64,000 bases of DNA. It comes from Sipunculus nudus (taxonomy: Eukaryota; Annelida; Sipuncula; Golfingiida; Sipunculidae). The DNA lies in contig CM049316.1 of NCBI GenBank assembly GCA_026874595.1, positions 31,419,339-31,483,338 of the forward strand. The letters are read 5' to 3'. Under the pieces are notes generated by a model. The model was not told the DNA's origin and did no database searches. It was given only the letters and a program-made list of their open reading frames with translations. Numbering within the stretch: the stretch's first letter is position 1; each line of letters starts with the position of its first letter. The position numbers and the translations under genes are program-made. Of the stretch, positions 48,274 to 62,370 are shown piece by piece.

Positions 48274-50525
48274 ATTAATATCAAAATTAAGGGCAATATC
48301 GTTCAATCAAAACCGCAAATGTATATTTCAGCTATTTTTATAAAAGTCATTTATTGATTTCTTGGACCCATTTTTCAATTTTAACACAATTTACCTACAG
48401 TGTTTTACTATTTCTGACATTATTAGACCCCCGCGAAGTCTAAAAATACATTATTGTCTTCAGAAAAAGGTGCCAAAAGCAATTATGAAGGCATAATCCC
48501 TTTGCTTACACTTTGCTTATGCTTTGCTTATTCTTTGCATACGGCAAAATCACAACAGAAATGCAGCATTTTCCTAAAAATACACACTGATATGACCCAT
48601 AGGGAGACAGACGGGTTCCCTGGCTACACAGCAGTCCCCGTAAAGTCCAAAAATACATTATTTCTTCAGAAAATGGTGCCAAAAAGCAATTATGAAGGCA
48701 TAATCCCTTTGCTTACCCTTTGCTTATGCTTTGCTTATTCTTTGCTTACGGCAAAATCACAACGGAAATGGAGCATTTTCCTAAAAATAAACACTGCTAT
48801 GACCCATAGGGAGATAGACGGGGACTCTGACTGCACAGCATTCCCGGTTAGTGAACATTAATATCAAAAGTAAGGGCAATATCGTTCAATCAAAACCAGA
48901 AATGTATATTTCAGCTATTTTTATAAAAGTCATTTATTGATTCCTGGGACCTATTTTCTAATTTTAAAAGAATTTACCTACAGTGTTTCACCATTTCTGA
49001 CGTTATAAGAGCCCCGCAAAGTCTAAAAATACATTATTGTCTTCAGAAAATGGTGCCAAAAAGCAATTATGAAGGCATAATCCCTTTGCTTAGACTTTGC
49101 TTATGCTTTGCTTATTCTTTGCTTACGGCAAAATCACAACGGAAATGGAGCATTTTCCTAAAAATAAACACTGATATGACCCATAGGGAGATAGACGGGT
49201 CCTCTGGCTGCACAGCGTTCCTGGTTAGTGAACATTAATATCAAAAGTAAGGGCAATATCGTTCAATTAAAACCAGAAATGTATATTTCAGCTATTTTTA
49301 TAAAAGTCATTTATTGATTTCTTGGACCCATTTTTCAATTTTAACACAATTTTCCTATAGTTTTTTACCATTTCTGACATTATTAGACCCCCGCGAAGTC
49401 TAAAAATACATTATTTCTTCAGAAAATGGTGCCAAAAAGCAATTATGAAGGCATAATCCCTTTGCTTACCCTTTGCTTATGCTTTGCTTATTCTTTGCTT
49501 ACGGCAAAATCACAACAGAAATGGAGCATTTTCCTAAAAATAAACACTGATATGACCCATAGGGAGATAGACGGGGACTCTGACTGCACAGCAGTCCCGG
49601 TTAGTGAACATTAATATCAAAAGTAAGGGCAATATCGTTCAATCAAAACCAGATATGTATATTTCAGCTATTTTTATAAAAGTCATTTATTGATTTCTTG
49701 GACCCATTTTTCAATTTTAACACAATTTACCTATAGTTTTTTTATCATTTCTGACATTATTAGACCCCCGCGAAGTCTAAAAATACATTATTTCTTCAGA
49801 AAATGGTGCCAAAAGCAATTATGAAGGCATAATCCCTTTGCTTACCCTTTGCTTATGCTTTGCTTATTCTTTACTTACGGCAAAATCTCAACAGAAATGC
49901 AGCATTTTCCTAAAAATACACACAGATATGACCCATAGGGAGACAGACGTGTCCCCTGGCTACACAGCAGTCCCGGTTAGTGAACTTTAATATCAAAAAT
50001 AAGGGCAATATCGTTCAATCAAAACCGCAAATGTATATTTCAGATATTTTTATAAAAGTTATTTATTGATTTCTTGGACCCATTTTTCAATTTTAACACA
50101 ATTTACGTACAGTCTTTTACCATTTCTGACATTATTACACCCCCGTAAAGTCCAAAAAAACATTATTTCTTCAGAAAATGGTGCCAAAAAGCAATTATGA
50201 AAGCATAATCCCTTTGCTTACCCTTTGCTTTTGCTTTGCTTATTCTTTGATTACAGCAAAATCGTAACGGAAATGGAGCATTTTCCTAAAAATAAACACT
50301 GATATGACCCATAGGGAGATAGACGGGTACTCTGACTGCACAGCAGTCCCGGTTAGTGAACATTAATATCAAACCCTTTGCTTACCATTTGCTTATGCTG
50401 TGCTTATTCTTTGCTTATGGCAAAATCACAACAGAAATGCAGCATTTTCCTAAAAATACACACTAATATGACCCATAGGGAGACAGACGGGTCCCCTGGC
50501 TACACAGCAGTCCGGGTTGGTGAAC
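48274..50525 (+). repeat. 7-monomer module G-H-(L/J')-C-D-E-F (2252 bp)
   Basis: The third monomer (48,857-49,233) begins as L with CTTAGACTTTGC and ends as J' (AACGGAAATGG, GCGTTCCTGG). The D leader has one extra T (AGTTTTTTTATC near 49,737), shared only with the copy at about 54,030. Confidence 0.84.
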
Positions 50526-52774
50526 ATTAATATCAAAATTAAGGGCAATATCGTTCAATCAAAACCGCAAATGTATATTTCAGCTATTTTTATAAAAGTC
50601 ATTTATTGATTTCTTGGACCCATTTTTCAATTTTAACACAATTTACCTACAGTGTTTTACTATTTCTGACATTATTAGACCCCCGCGAAGTCTAAAAATA
50701 CATTATTGTCTTCAGAAAAAGGTGCCAAAAGCAATTATGAAGGCATAATCCCTTTGCTTACACTTTGCTTATGCTTTGCTTATTCTTTGCATACGGCAAA
50801 ATCACAACAGAAATGCAGCATTTTCCTAAAAATACACACTGATATGACCCATAGGGAGACAGACGGGTTCCCTGGCTACACAGCAGTCCCCGTAAAGTCC
50901 AAAAATACATTATTTCTTCAGAAAATGGTGCCAAAAAGCAATTATGAAGGCATAATCCCTTTGCTTACCCTTTGCTTATGCTTTGCTTATTCTTTGCTTA
51001 CGGCAAAATCAGAACGGAAATGGAGCATTTTCCTAAAAATAAACACTGCTATGACCCATAGGGAGATAGACGGGGACTTTGACTGCACAGCATTCCCGGT
51101 TAGTGAACATTAATATCAAAAGTAAGGGCAATATCGTTCAATCAAAACCAGAAATGTATAATTCTGCTACTTTAAAAAAGTCATTTATTGATTCCTGGGA
51201 CCTATTTTCTAATTTTAACACAATTTACCTATAGTTTTTTACCATTTCTGACATTATTACACCCCCGCGAAGTCTAAAAATACATTATTTCTTCAATAAA
51301 TGGTGCCAAAAAGCAATTATGAAGGCATAATCCCTTTGCTTACCCTTTGCTTATGCTTTGCTTTTTCTTTGCTTACGGCAAAATCACAACGGAAATGGAG
51401 CATTTTCCTAAAAATAAACACTGATATGACCCATAGGGAGATAGACGGGTCCCCTGGCTACACAGCAGTCCGGGTTGGTGAACATTAATATCAAAAGTAA
51501 GGGCAATATCGTTCAATCAAAACCAGAAATGTATAATTCTGCTACTTTAAAAAAGTCATTTATTGATTCCTGGAACTTATTTTCTAATTTTAACACAATT
51601 TACCTATAGTTTTTTACCATTTCTGACATTATTAGACCCCCGTGAAGTCTAAAAATACATTATTTCTTCAGAAAATGATGCCAAAAAGCAATTATGAAGG
51701 CATAATCCCTTTGCTTACACTTTGCTTATGCTTTGCTTATTCTTTGCTTACGGCAAAATCACAACGGAAATGGAGCATTTTCCTAAAAATAAACACTGAT
51801 ATGACCCATAGGGAGATAGACGGGTCCTCTGGCTGCACAGCGTTCCCGGTTAGTGAACATTAATATCAAAAGTAAGGGCAATATCGTTCAATCAAAACCA
51901 GAAATGTATATTTCAGCTATTTTTATAAAAGTCATTTATTGATTTCTTGGACCCATTTTTCAATTTTAACACAATTTACCTATATTTTTTTACCATTTCT
52001 GACATTATTAGACCCCCGCGAAGTCTAAAAATACATTATTTCTTCAGAAAATGGTGCCAAAAAGCAATTATGAAGGCATAATCCCTTTGCATACCCTTTG
52101 CTTATGCTTTGCTTATTCTTTGCTTATGGCAAAATCACAAGAGAAATGCAGCAATTCCCTAAAAATACACACTAATATGACACATAGGGAGACAGACGTG
52201 TCCCCTGGCTACACAGCAGTCCCGGTTAGTGAACATTAATATCAAAAATAAGGGCAATATCGTTCAATCAAAACCGCAAATGTATATTTCAGATATTTTT
52301 ATAAAAGTTATTTATTGATTTCTTGGACCCATTTTTCAATTTTAACACAATTTACGTACAGTCTTTTACCATTTCTGACATTATAACACCCCCGTAAAGT
52401 CCAAAAAAACATTATTTCTTCAGAAAATGGTGCCAAAAAGCAATTATGAAAGCATAATCCCTTTGCTTACCCTTTGCTTTTGCTTTGCTTATTCTTTGAT
52501 TACAGCAAAATCGTAACGGAAATGGAGCATTTTCCTAAAAATAAACACTGATATGACCCATAGGGAGATAGACGGGTACTCTGACTGCACAGCAGTCCCG
52601 GTTAGTGAACATTAATATCAATCCCTTTGCTTACCATTTGCTTATGCTGTGCTTATTCTTTGCTTATGGCAAAATCACAACAGAAATGCAGCATTTTCCT
52701 AAAAATACACACTAATATGACCCATAGGGAGACAGACGGGTCCCCTGGCTACACAGCAGTCCGGGTTGGTGAAC
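50526..52774 (+). repeat. 7-monomer module G-H-I-J-K-E-F (2249 bp)
   Basis: Private marks are AAATCAGAACGG and GGGGACTTTGAC in H and TTTGCTTTTTCTTTG in I (51,360). GGGGACTTTGAC recurs in H at about 55,365, linking the two regions. Confidence 0.84.
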
Positions 52775-54817
52775 ATTAATATCAAAATTAAGGGCAATAT
52801 CGTTCAATCAAAACCGCAAATGTATATTTCAGCTATTTTTATAAAAGTCATTTATTGATTTCTTGGACCCATTTTTCAATTTTAACACAATTTACCTACA
52901 GTGTTTTACTATTTCTGACATTATTAGACCCCCGCGAAGTCTAAAAATACATTATTGTCTTCAGAAAAAGGTGCCAAAAGCAATTATGAAGGCATAATCC
53001 CTTTGCTTACACTTTGCTTATGCTTTGCTTATTCTTTGCTTACGGCAAAATCACAACGGAAATGGAGCATTTTCCTAAAAATAAAAACTGATATGACCCA
53101 TAGGGAGATAGTCGGGTCCCCTGGCTACACAGCAGTCCGGGTTGGTGAACATTAATATCAAAAGTAAGGGCAATATCGTTCAATCAAAACCAGAAATGTA
53201 TAATTCTGCTACTTTAAAAAAGTCATTTATTGATTCCTGGAACTTATTTTCTAATTTTAACACAATTTACCTATAGTTTTTTACCATTTCTGACATTATT
53301 AGACCCCCGTGAAGTCTAAAAATACATTATTTCTTCAGAAAATGATGCCAAAAAGCAATTATGAAGGCATAATCCCTTTGCTTACACTTTGCTTATGCTT
53401 TGCTTATTCTTTGCTTACGGCAAAATCACAACGGAAATGGAGCATTTTCCTAAAAATAAACACTGATATGACCCATAGGGAGATAGACGGGTCCTCTGGC
53501 TGCACAGCGTTCCTGGTTAGTGAACATTAATATCAAAAGTAAGGGCAATATCGTTCAATTAAAACCAGAAATGTATATTTCAGCTATTTTTATAAAAGTC
53601 ATTTATTGATTTCTTGGACCCATTTTTCAATTTTAACACAATTTTCCTATAGTTTTTTACCATTTCTGACATTATTAGACCCCCGCGAAGTCTAAAAATA
53701 CATTATTTCTTCAGAAAATGGTGCCAAAAAGCAATTATGAAGGCATAATCCCTTTGCTTACCCTTTGCTTATGCTTTGCTTATTCTTTGCTTACGGCAAA
53801 ATCACAACAGAAATGGAGCATTTTCCTAAAAATAAACACTGATATGACCCATAGGGAGATAGACGGGGACTCTGACTGCACAGCAGTCCCGGTTAGTGAA
53901 CATTAATATCAAAAGTAAGGGCAATATCGTTCAATCAAAACCAGATATGTATATTTCAGCTATTTTTATAAAAGTCATTTATTGATTTCTTGGACCCATT
54001 TTTCAATTTTAACACAATTTACCTATAGTTTTTTTATCATTTCTGACATTATTAGACCCCCGCGAAGTCTAAAAATACATTATTTCTTCAGAAAATGGTG
54101 CCAAAAGCAATTATGAAGGCATAATCCCTTTGCTTACCCTTTGCTTATGCTTTGCTTATTCTTTACTTACGGCAAAATCTCAACAGAAATGCAGCATTTT
54201 CCTAAAAATACACACAGATATGACCCATAGGGAGACAGACGTGTCCCCTGGCTACACAGCAGTCCCGGTTAGTGAACTTTAATATCAAAAATAAGGGCAA
54301 TATCGTTCAATCAAAACCGCAAATGTATATTTCAGATATTTTTATAAAAGTTATTTATTGATTTCTTGGACCCATTTTTCAATTTTAACACAATTTACGT
54401 ACAGTCTTTTACCATTTCTGACATTATTACACCCCCGTAAAGTCCAAAAAAACATTATTTCTTCAGAAAATGGTGCCAAAAAGCAATTATGAAAGCATAA
54501 TCCCTTTGCTTACCCTTTGCTTTTGCTTTGCTTATTCTTTGATTACAGCAAAATCGTAACGGAAATGGAGCATTTTCCTAAAAATAAACACTGATATGAC
54601 CCATAGGGAGATAGACGGGTACTCTGACTGCACAGCAGTCCCGGTTAGTGAACATTAATATCAAACCCTTTGCTTACCATTTGCTTATGCTGTGCTTATT
54701 CTTTGCTTATGGCAAAATCACAACAGAAATGCAGCATTTTCCTAAAAATACACACTAATATGACCCATAGGGAGACAGACGGGTCCCCTGGCTACACAGC
54801 AGTCCGGGTTGGTGAAC
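52775..54817 (+). repeat. Module starting with a G/I hybrid, then J'-C-D-E-F (2043 bp)
   Basis: The first monomer (52,775-53,150) has the G start (GAAAAAGGTGCC, CTTACACTTTGC) and the I end (ATAAAAACTG, GTCCGGGTTGG). The switch lies between ACACTT and TTACGG, inside the 11-bp cluster, and removed both shortened joins of the G-H pair: 582 bp less than the 29,521 module. ATAGTCGGG is a private change. Confidence 0.86.
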
Positions 54818-55983
54818 ATTAATATCAAAATTAAGGGCAATATCGTTCAATCAAAACCGCAAATGTATATTTCAGCTATTTTTATAAAAGTCATTTATTG
54901 ATTTCTTGGACCCATTTTTCAATTTTAACACAATTTACCTACAGTGTTTTACTATTTCTGACATTATTAGACCCCCGCGAAGTCTAAAAATACATTATTG
55001 TCTTCAGAAAAAGGTGCCAAAAGCAATTATGAAGGCATAATCCCTTTGCTTACACTTTGCTTATGCTTTGCTTATTCTTTGCATACGGCAAAATCACAAC
55101 AGAAATGCAGCATTTTCCTAAAAATACACACTGATATGACCCATAGGGAGACAGACGGGTTCCCTGGCTACACAGCAGTCCCCGTAAAGTCCAAAAATAC
55201 ATTATTTCTTCAGAAAATGGTGCCTAAAAGCAATTATGAAGGCATAATCCCTTTGCTTACCCTTTGCTTATGCTTTGCTTATTCTTTGCTTACGGCAAAA
55301 TCACAACGGAAATGGAGCATTTTCCTAAAAATAAACACTGCTATGACCCATAGGGAGATAGACGGGGACTTTGACTGCACAGCATTCCCGGTTAGTGAAC
55401 ATTAATATCAAAAGTAAGGGCAATATCGTTCAATCAAAACCAGAAATGTATATTTCAGCTATTTTTATAAAAGTCATTTATTGATTCCTGGGACCTATTT
55501 TCTAATTTTAAAAGAATTTACCTACAGTGTTTCACCATTTCTGACGTTATAAGAGCCCCGCAAAGTCTAAAAATACATTATTGTCTTCAGAAAAAGGTGC
55601 CAAAAGCAATTATGAAGGCATAATCCCTTTGCTTACACTTTGCTTATGCTTTGCTTATTCTTTGCATACGGCAAAATCACAACAGAAATGCAGCATTTTC
55701 CTAAAAATACACACTGATATGACCCATAGGGAGACAGACGGGTTCCCTGGCTACACAGCAGTCCCCGTAAAGTCCAAAAATACATTATTTCTTCAGAAAA
55801 TGGTGCCAAAAAGCAATTATGAAGGCATAATCCCTTTGCTTACCCTTTGCTCATGCTTTGCTTATTCTTTGCTTACGGCAAAATCACAACGGAAATGGAG
55901 CATTTTCCTAAAAATAAACACTGCTATGACCCATAGGGAGATAGACGGGGACTCTGACTGCACAGCATTCCCGGTTAGTGAAC
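54818..55983 (+). repeat. Tandem pair of G-H units (583 bp each)
   Basis: The first G-H is 54,818-55,400, the second 55,401-55,983. The second G has an L-type leader (TTTTAAAAGAATTTACC) instead of its own, so the extra unit arose by exchange in the shared ATTATTGTCTTCAGAAAA region between an L and a G. Private marks are GTGCCTAAAAGC (55,221) in the first H and TTTGCTCATGC (55,850) in the second. Confidence 0.87.
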
Positions 55984-58900
55984 ATTAATATCAAAAGTAA
56001 GGGCAATATCGTTCAATCAAAACCAGAAATGTATATTTCAGCTATTTTTATAAAAGTCATTTATTGATTCCTGGGACCTATTTTCTAATTTTAAAAGAAT
56101 TTACCTACAGTGTTTCACCATTTCTGACGTTATAAGAGCCCCGCAAAGTCTAAAAATACATTATTGTCTTCAGAAAATGGTGCCAAAAAGCAATTATGAA
56201 GGCATAATCCCTTTGCTTAGACTTTGCTTATGCTTTGCTTATTCTTTGCTTACGGCAAAATCACAACAGAAATGCAGCATTTTCCTAAAAATACACACTG
56301 ATATGACACATAGGGAGACAGACGGGTTCCCTGGCTACACAGCAGTCCCGGTTAGTGAACATTAATATAAAAAATAAGGGCAATATCGTTCAATCAAAAC
56401 CGCAAGTGTATATTTCAGCTATTTTTATAAAAGTCATTTATTGGTTTCTTGGACCCATTTTCCAATTTTAACACAATTTACCTATAGTTTTTTACCATTT
56501 CTGACATTATTACACCCCCGCGAAGTCTAAAAATACATTATTTCTTCAGAAAATGGTGCCAAAAAGCAATTATGAAGGCATAATCCCTTTGCTTACCCTT
56601 TGCTTATGCTTTGCTTATTCTTTGCTTACGGCAAAATCACAACGGAAATGGAGCATTTTCCTAAAAATAAACACTGATATGACCCATAGGGAGATAGACG
56701 GGGACTCTGACTGCACAGCAGTCCCGGTTAGTGAACATTAATATCAAAAGTAAGGGCAATATCGTTCAATCAAAACCAGAAATGTATAATTCTGCTACTT
56801 TAAAAAAGTCATTTATTGATTCCTGGGACCTATTTTCTAATTTTAACACAATTTACCTATAGTTTTTTACCATTTCTGACATTATTACACCCCCGCGAAG
56901 TCTAAAAATACATTATTTCTTCAATAAATGGTGCCAAAAAGCAATTATGAAGGCATAATCCCTTTGCTTACCCTTTGCTTATGCTTTGCTTATTCTTTGC
57001 TTACGGCAAAATCACAACGGAAATGGAGCATTTTCCTAAAAATAAACACTGATATGACCCATAGGGAGATAGACGGGTCCCCTGGCTACACAGCAGTCCG
57101 GGTTGGTGAACATTAATATCAAAATTAAGGGCAATATCGTTCAATCAAAACCAGAAATGTATATTTCAGCTATTTTTATAAAAGTCATTTATTGATTCCT
57201 GGGACCTATTTTCTAATTTTAAAAGAATTTACCTACAGTGTTTCACCATTTCTGACGTTATTAGAGCCCCGCAAAGTCTAAAAATACATTATTGTCTTCA
57301 GAAAATGGTGCCAAAAAGCAATTATGAAGGCATAATCCCTTTGCTTAGACTTTGCTTATGCTTTGCTTATTCTTTGCTTACGGCAAAATCACAACGGAAA
57401 TGCAGCATTTTCCTAAAAATACACACTGATAAGACCCATAGGGAGACAGACGGGTTCCCTGGCTACACAGCAGTCCCGGTTAGTGAACATTAATATAAAA
57501 AATAAGGGCAATATCGTTCAATCAAAACCGCAAGTGTATATTTCAGCTATTTTTATAAAAGTCATTTATTGGTTTCTTGGACCCATTTTCCAATTTTAAC
57601 ACAATTTACCTACAGTGTTTTACCATTTCTGACATCATTAGACCCCCGTAAAGTCCAAAAATACATTATTTCTTCAGAAAATGGTGTCAAAAAGCAATTA
57701 TGAAGGCATAATCCCTTTGCTTACCCTTTGCTTATGCTTTGCTTATTCTTTGCTTATGGCAAAATCACAAGAGAAATGCAGCAATTCCCTAAAAATACAC
57801 ACTAATATGACACATAGGGAGACAGACGGGTCCCCTGGCTACACAGCAGTCCCGGTTAGTGAACATTAATATAAAAAATAAGGACAATATCGTTCAATCA
57901 AAACCGCAAATGTATATTTCAGCTATTTTTATAAAAGTCATTTATTGATTTCTTGGACCCATTTTTCAATTTTAACACAATTTACCTATAGTTTTTTACC
58001 ATTTCTGACATTATTAGACCCCCGCGAAGTCTAAAAATACATTATTTCTTCAGAAAATGGTGCCAAAAAGCAATTATGAAGGCATAATCCCTTTGCTTAC
58101 ACTTTGCTTATGCTTTGCTTATTCTTTGCTTACGGCAAAATCACAACGGAAATGGAGCATTTTCCTAAAAATAAACACTGATATGACCCATAGGGAGATA
58201 GACGGGTCCTCTGGCTGCACAGCGTTCCTGGTTAGTGAACATTAATATCAAAAGTAAGGGCAATATCGTTCAATTAAAACCAGAAATGTATATTTCAGCT
58301 ATTTTTATAAAAGTCATTTATTGATTTCTTGGACCCAATTTTCAATTTTAACACAATTTTCCTATAGTTTTTTACCATTTCTGACATTATTAGACCCCCG
58401 CGAAGTCTAAAAATACATTATTTCTTCAGAAAATGGTGCCAAAAAGCAATTATGAAGGCATAATCCCTTTGCTTACCCTTTGCTTATGCTTTGCTTATTC
58501 TTTGCTTACGGCAAAATCACAACAGAAATGGAGCATTTTCCTAAAAATAAACACTGATATGACCCATAGGGAGATAGACGGGGACTCTGACTGCACAGCA
58601 GTCCCGGTTAGTGAACATTAATATCAAAAGTAAGGGCAATATCGTTCAATCAAAACCAGATATGTATATTTCAGCTATTTTTATAAAAGTCATTTATTGA
58701 TTTCTTGGACCCATTTTTCAATTTTAACACAATTTACCTATAGTTTTTTATCATTTCTGACATTATTAGACCCCCGCGAAGTCTAAAAATACATTATTGT
58801 CTTCAGAAAATGGTGCCAAAAGCAATTATGAAGGCATAATCCCTTTGCTTACCCTTTGCTTATGCTTTGCTTATTCTTTGCTTACGGCAAAATCTCAACA

Positions 58901-59532
58901 GAAATGCAGCATTTTCCTAAAAATACACACTGATATGACCCATAGGGAGACAGACGTGTCCCCTGGCTACACAGCAGTCCCGGTTAGTGAACATTAATAT
59001 CAAACATAAGGGCAATATCGTTCAATCAAAACCGCAAATGTATATTTCAGATATTTTTATAAAAGTTATTTATTGATTTCTTGGACCCATTTTTCAATTT
59101 TAACACAATTTACGTACAGTCTTTTACCATTTCTGACATTATTACACCCCCGTAAAGTCCAAAAAAACATTATTTCTTCAGAAAATGGTGCCAAAAAGCA
59201 ATTATGAAAGCATAATCCCTTTGCTTACCCTTTGCTTTTGCTTTGCTTATTCTTTGATTACAGCAAAATCGTAACGGAAATGGAGCATTTTCCTAAAAAT
59301 AAACACTGATATGACCCATAGGGAGATAGACGGGTACTCTGACTGCACAGCAGTCCCGGTTAGTGAACATTAATATCAAACCCTTTGCTTACCATTTGCT
59401 TATGCTGTGCTTATTCTTTGCTTATGGCAAAATCACAACAGAAATGCAGCATTTTCCTAAAAATACACACTAATATGACCCATAGGGAGACAGACGGGTC
59501 CCCTGGCTACACAGCAGTCCGGGTTGGTGAAC
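55401..59532 (+). repeat. 12-monomer module G-H-L-C2-I-(L/A)-B-J'-C-D-E-F (4132 bp)
   Basis: Same length as 20,140-24,270 but L and A are merged into one hybrid (57,112-57,488: CTTAGACTTTGC then GATAAGACC), and a J' is inserted after B. The D copy has a ATTATTGTCTTCAG leader and keeps the one-base deletion. Here the B-like monomer (ATG 57,681) has AATTCCCTAA and no stop. Confidence 0.84.
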
Positions 59533-62370
59533 ATTAATATCAAAATTAAGGGCAATATCGTTCAATCAAAACCGCAAATGTATATTTCAGCTATTTTTAT
59601 AAAAGTCATTTATTGATTTCTTGGACCCATTTTTCAATTTTAACACAATTTACCTACAGTGTTTTACTATTTCTGACATTATTAGACCCCCGCGAAGTCT
59701 AAAAATACATTATTGTCTTCAGAAAAAGGTGCCAAAAGCAATTATGAAGGCATAATCCCTTTGCTTACACTTTGCTTATGCTTTGCTTATTCTTTGCATA
59801 CGGCAAAATCACAACAGAAATGCAGCATTTTCCTAAAAATACACACTGATATGACCCATAGGGAGACAGACGGGTTCCCTGGCTACACAGCAGTCCCCGT
59901 AAAGTCCAAAAATACATTATTTCTTCAGAAAATGGTGCCAAAAAGCAATTATGAAGGCATAATCCCTTTGCTTACCCTTTGCTTATGCTTTGCTTATTCT
60001 TTGCTTACGGCAAAATCACAACGGAAATGGAGCATTTTCCTAAAAATAAACACTGCTATGACCCATAAGGAGATAGACGGGGACTCTGACTGCACAGCAT
60101 TCCCGGTTAGTGAACATTAATATCAAAAGTAAGGGCAATATCGTTCAATCAAAACCAGAAATGTATATTTCAGCTATTTTTATAAAAGTCATTTATTGAT
60201 TCCTGGGACCTATTTTCTAATTTTAAAAGAATTTACCTACAGTGTTTCACCATTTCTGACGTTATAAGAGCCCCGCAAAGTCTAAAAATACATTATTGTC
60301 TTCAGAAAATGGTGCCAAAAAGCAATTATGAAGGCATAATCCCTTTGCTTAGACTTTGCTTATGCTTTGCTTATTCTTTGCTTACGGCAAAATCACAACA
60401 GAAATGCAGCATTTTCCTAAAAATACACACTGATAAGACCCATAGGGAGACAGACGGGTTCCCTGGCTACACAGCAGTCCCGGTTAGTGAACATTAATAT
60501 AAAAAATAAGGGCAATATCGTTCAATCAAAACCGCAAGTGTATATTTCAGCTATTTTTATAAAAGTCATTTATTGGTTTCTTGGACCCATTTTCCAATTT
60601 TAACACAATTTACCTATAGTTTTTTATCATTTCTGACATTATTACACCCCCGCGAAGTCTAAAAATACATTATTTCCTCAGAAAATGGTGCCAAAAAGCA
60701 ATTATGAAGGCATAATCCCTTTGCTTACCCTTTGCTTATGCTTTGCTTATTCTTTGCTTACGGCAAAATCACAACGGAAATGGAGCATTTTCCTAAAAAT
60801 AAACACTGATATGACCCATAGGGAGATAGACGGGGACTCTGACTGCACAGCAGTCCCGGTTAGTGAACATTAATATCAAAAGTAAGGGCAATATCGTTCA
60901 ATCAAAACCAGAAATGTATAATTCTGCTACTTTAAAAAAGTCATTTATTGATTCCTGGGACCTATTTTCTAATTTTAACACAATTTACCTATAGTTTTTT
61001 ACCATTTCTGACATTATTACACCCCCGCGAAGTCTAAAAATACATTATTTCTTCAATAAATGGTGCCAAAAAGCAATTATGAAGGCATAATCCCTTTGCT
61101 TACCCTTTGCTTATGCTTTGCTTATTCTTTGCTTACGGCAAAATCACAACGGAAATGGAGCATTTTCCTAAAAATAAACACTGATATGACCCATAGGGAG
61201 ATAGACGGGTCCCCTGGCTACACAGCAGTCCGGGTTGGTGAACATTAATATCAAAAGTAAGGGCAATATCGTTCAATCAAAACCAGAAATGTATAATTCT
61301 GCTACTTTAAAAAAGTCATTTATTGATTCCTGGAACTTATTTTCTAATTTTAACACAATTTACCTATAGTTTTTTACCATTTCTGACATTATTAGACCCC
61401 CGTGAAGTCTAAAAATACATTATTTCTTCAGAAAATGATGCCAAAAAGCAATTATGAAGGCATAATCCCTTTGCTTACACTTTGCTTATGCTTTGCTTAT
61501 TCTTTGCTTACGGCAAAATCACAACGGAAATGGAGCATTTTCCTAAAAATAAACACTGATATGACCCATAGGGAGATAGACGGGTCCTCTGGCTGCACAG
61601 CGTTCCCGGTTAGTGAACATTAATATCAAAAGTAAGGGCAATATCGTTCAATCAAAACCAGAAATGTATATTTCAGCTATTTTTATAAAAGTCATTTATT
61701 GATTTCTTGGACCCATTTTTCAATTTTAACACAATTTACCTATATTTTTTTACCATTTCTGACATGATTAGACCCCCGCGAAGTCTAAAAATACATTAGT
61801 TCTTCAGAAAATGGTGCCAAAAAGCAATTATGAAGGCATAATCCCTTTGCATACCCTTTGCTTATGCTTTGCTTATTCTTTGCTTATGGCAAAATCACAA
61901 GAGAAATGCAGCAATTCCCTAAAAATACACACTAATATGACACATAGGGAGACAGACGTGTCCCCTGGCTACACAGCAGTCCCGGTTAGTGAACATTAAT
62001 ATCAAAAATAAGGGCAATATCGTTCAATCAAAACCGCAAATGTATATTTCAGATATTTTTATAAAAGTTATTTATTGATTTCTTGGACCCATTTTTCAAT
62101 TTTAACACAATTTACGTACAGTCTTTTACCATTTCTGACATTATTACACCCCCGTAAAGTCCAAAAAAACATTATTTCTTCAGAAAATGGTGCCAAAAAG
62201 CAATTATGAAAGCATAATCCCTTTGCTTACCCTTTGCTTTTGCTTTGCTTATTCTTTGATTACAGCAAAATCGTAACGGAAATGGAGCATTTTCCTAAAA
62301 ATAAACACTGATATGACCCATAGGGAGATAGACGGGTACTCTGACTGCACAGCAGTCCCGGTTAGTGAAC
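59533..62370 (+). repeat. 8 monomers G-H-L-C2-I-J-K-E
   Basis: As the 26,519 module but its terminal F is merged with the next G. Private changes include CCCATAAGGAG in H (60,063), GATAAGACC in L (60,432), TTTCCTCAG in C2 (60,673), GACATGATTAG and CATTAGTTC in K (61,763 and 61,797). Confidence 0.84.
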
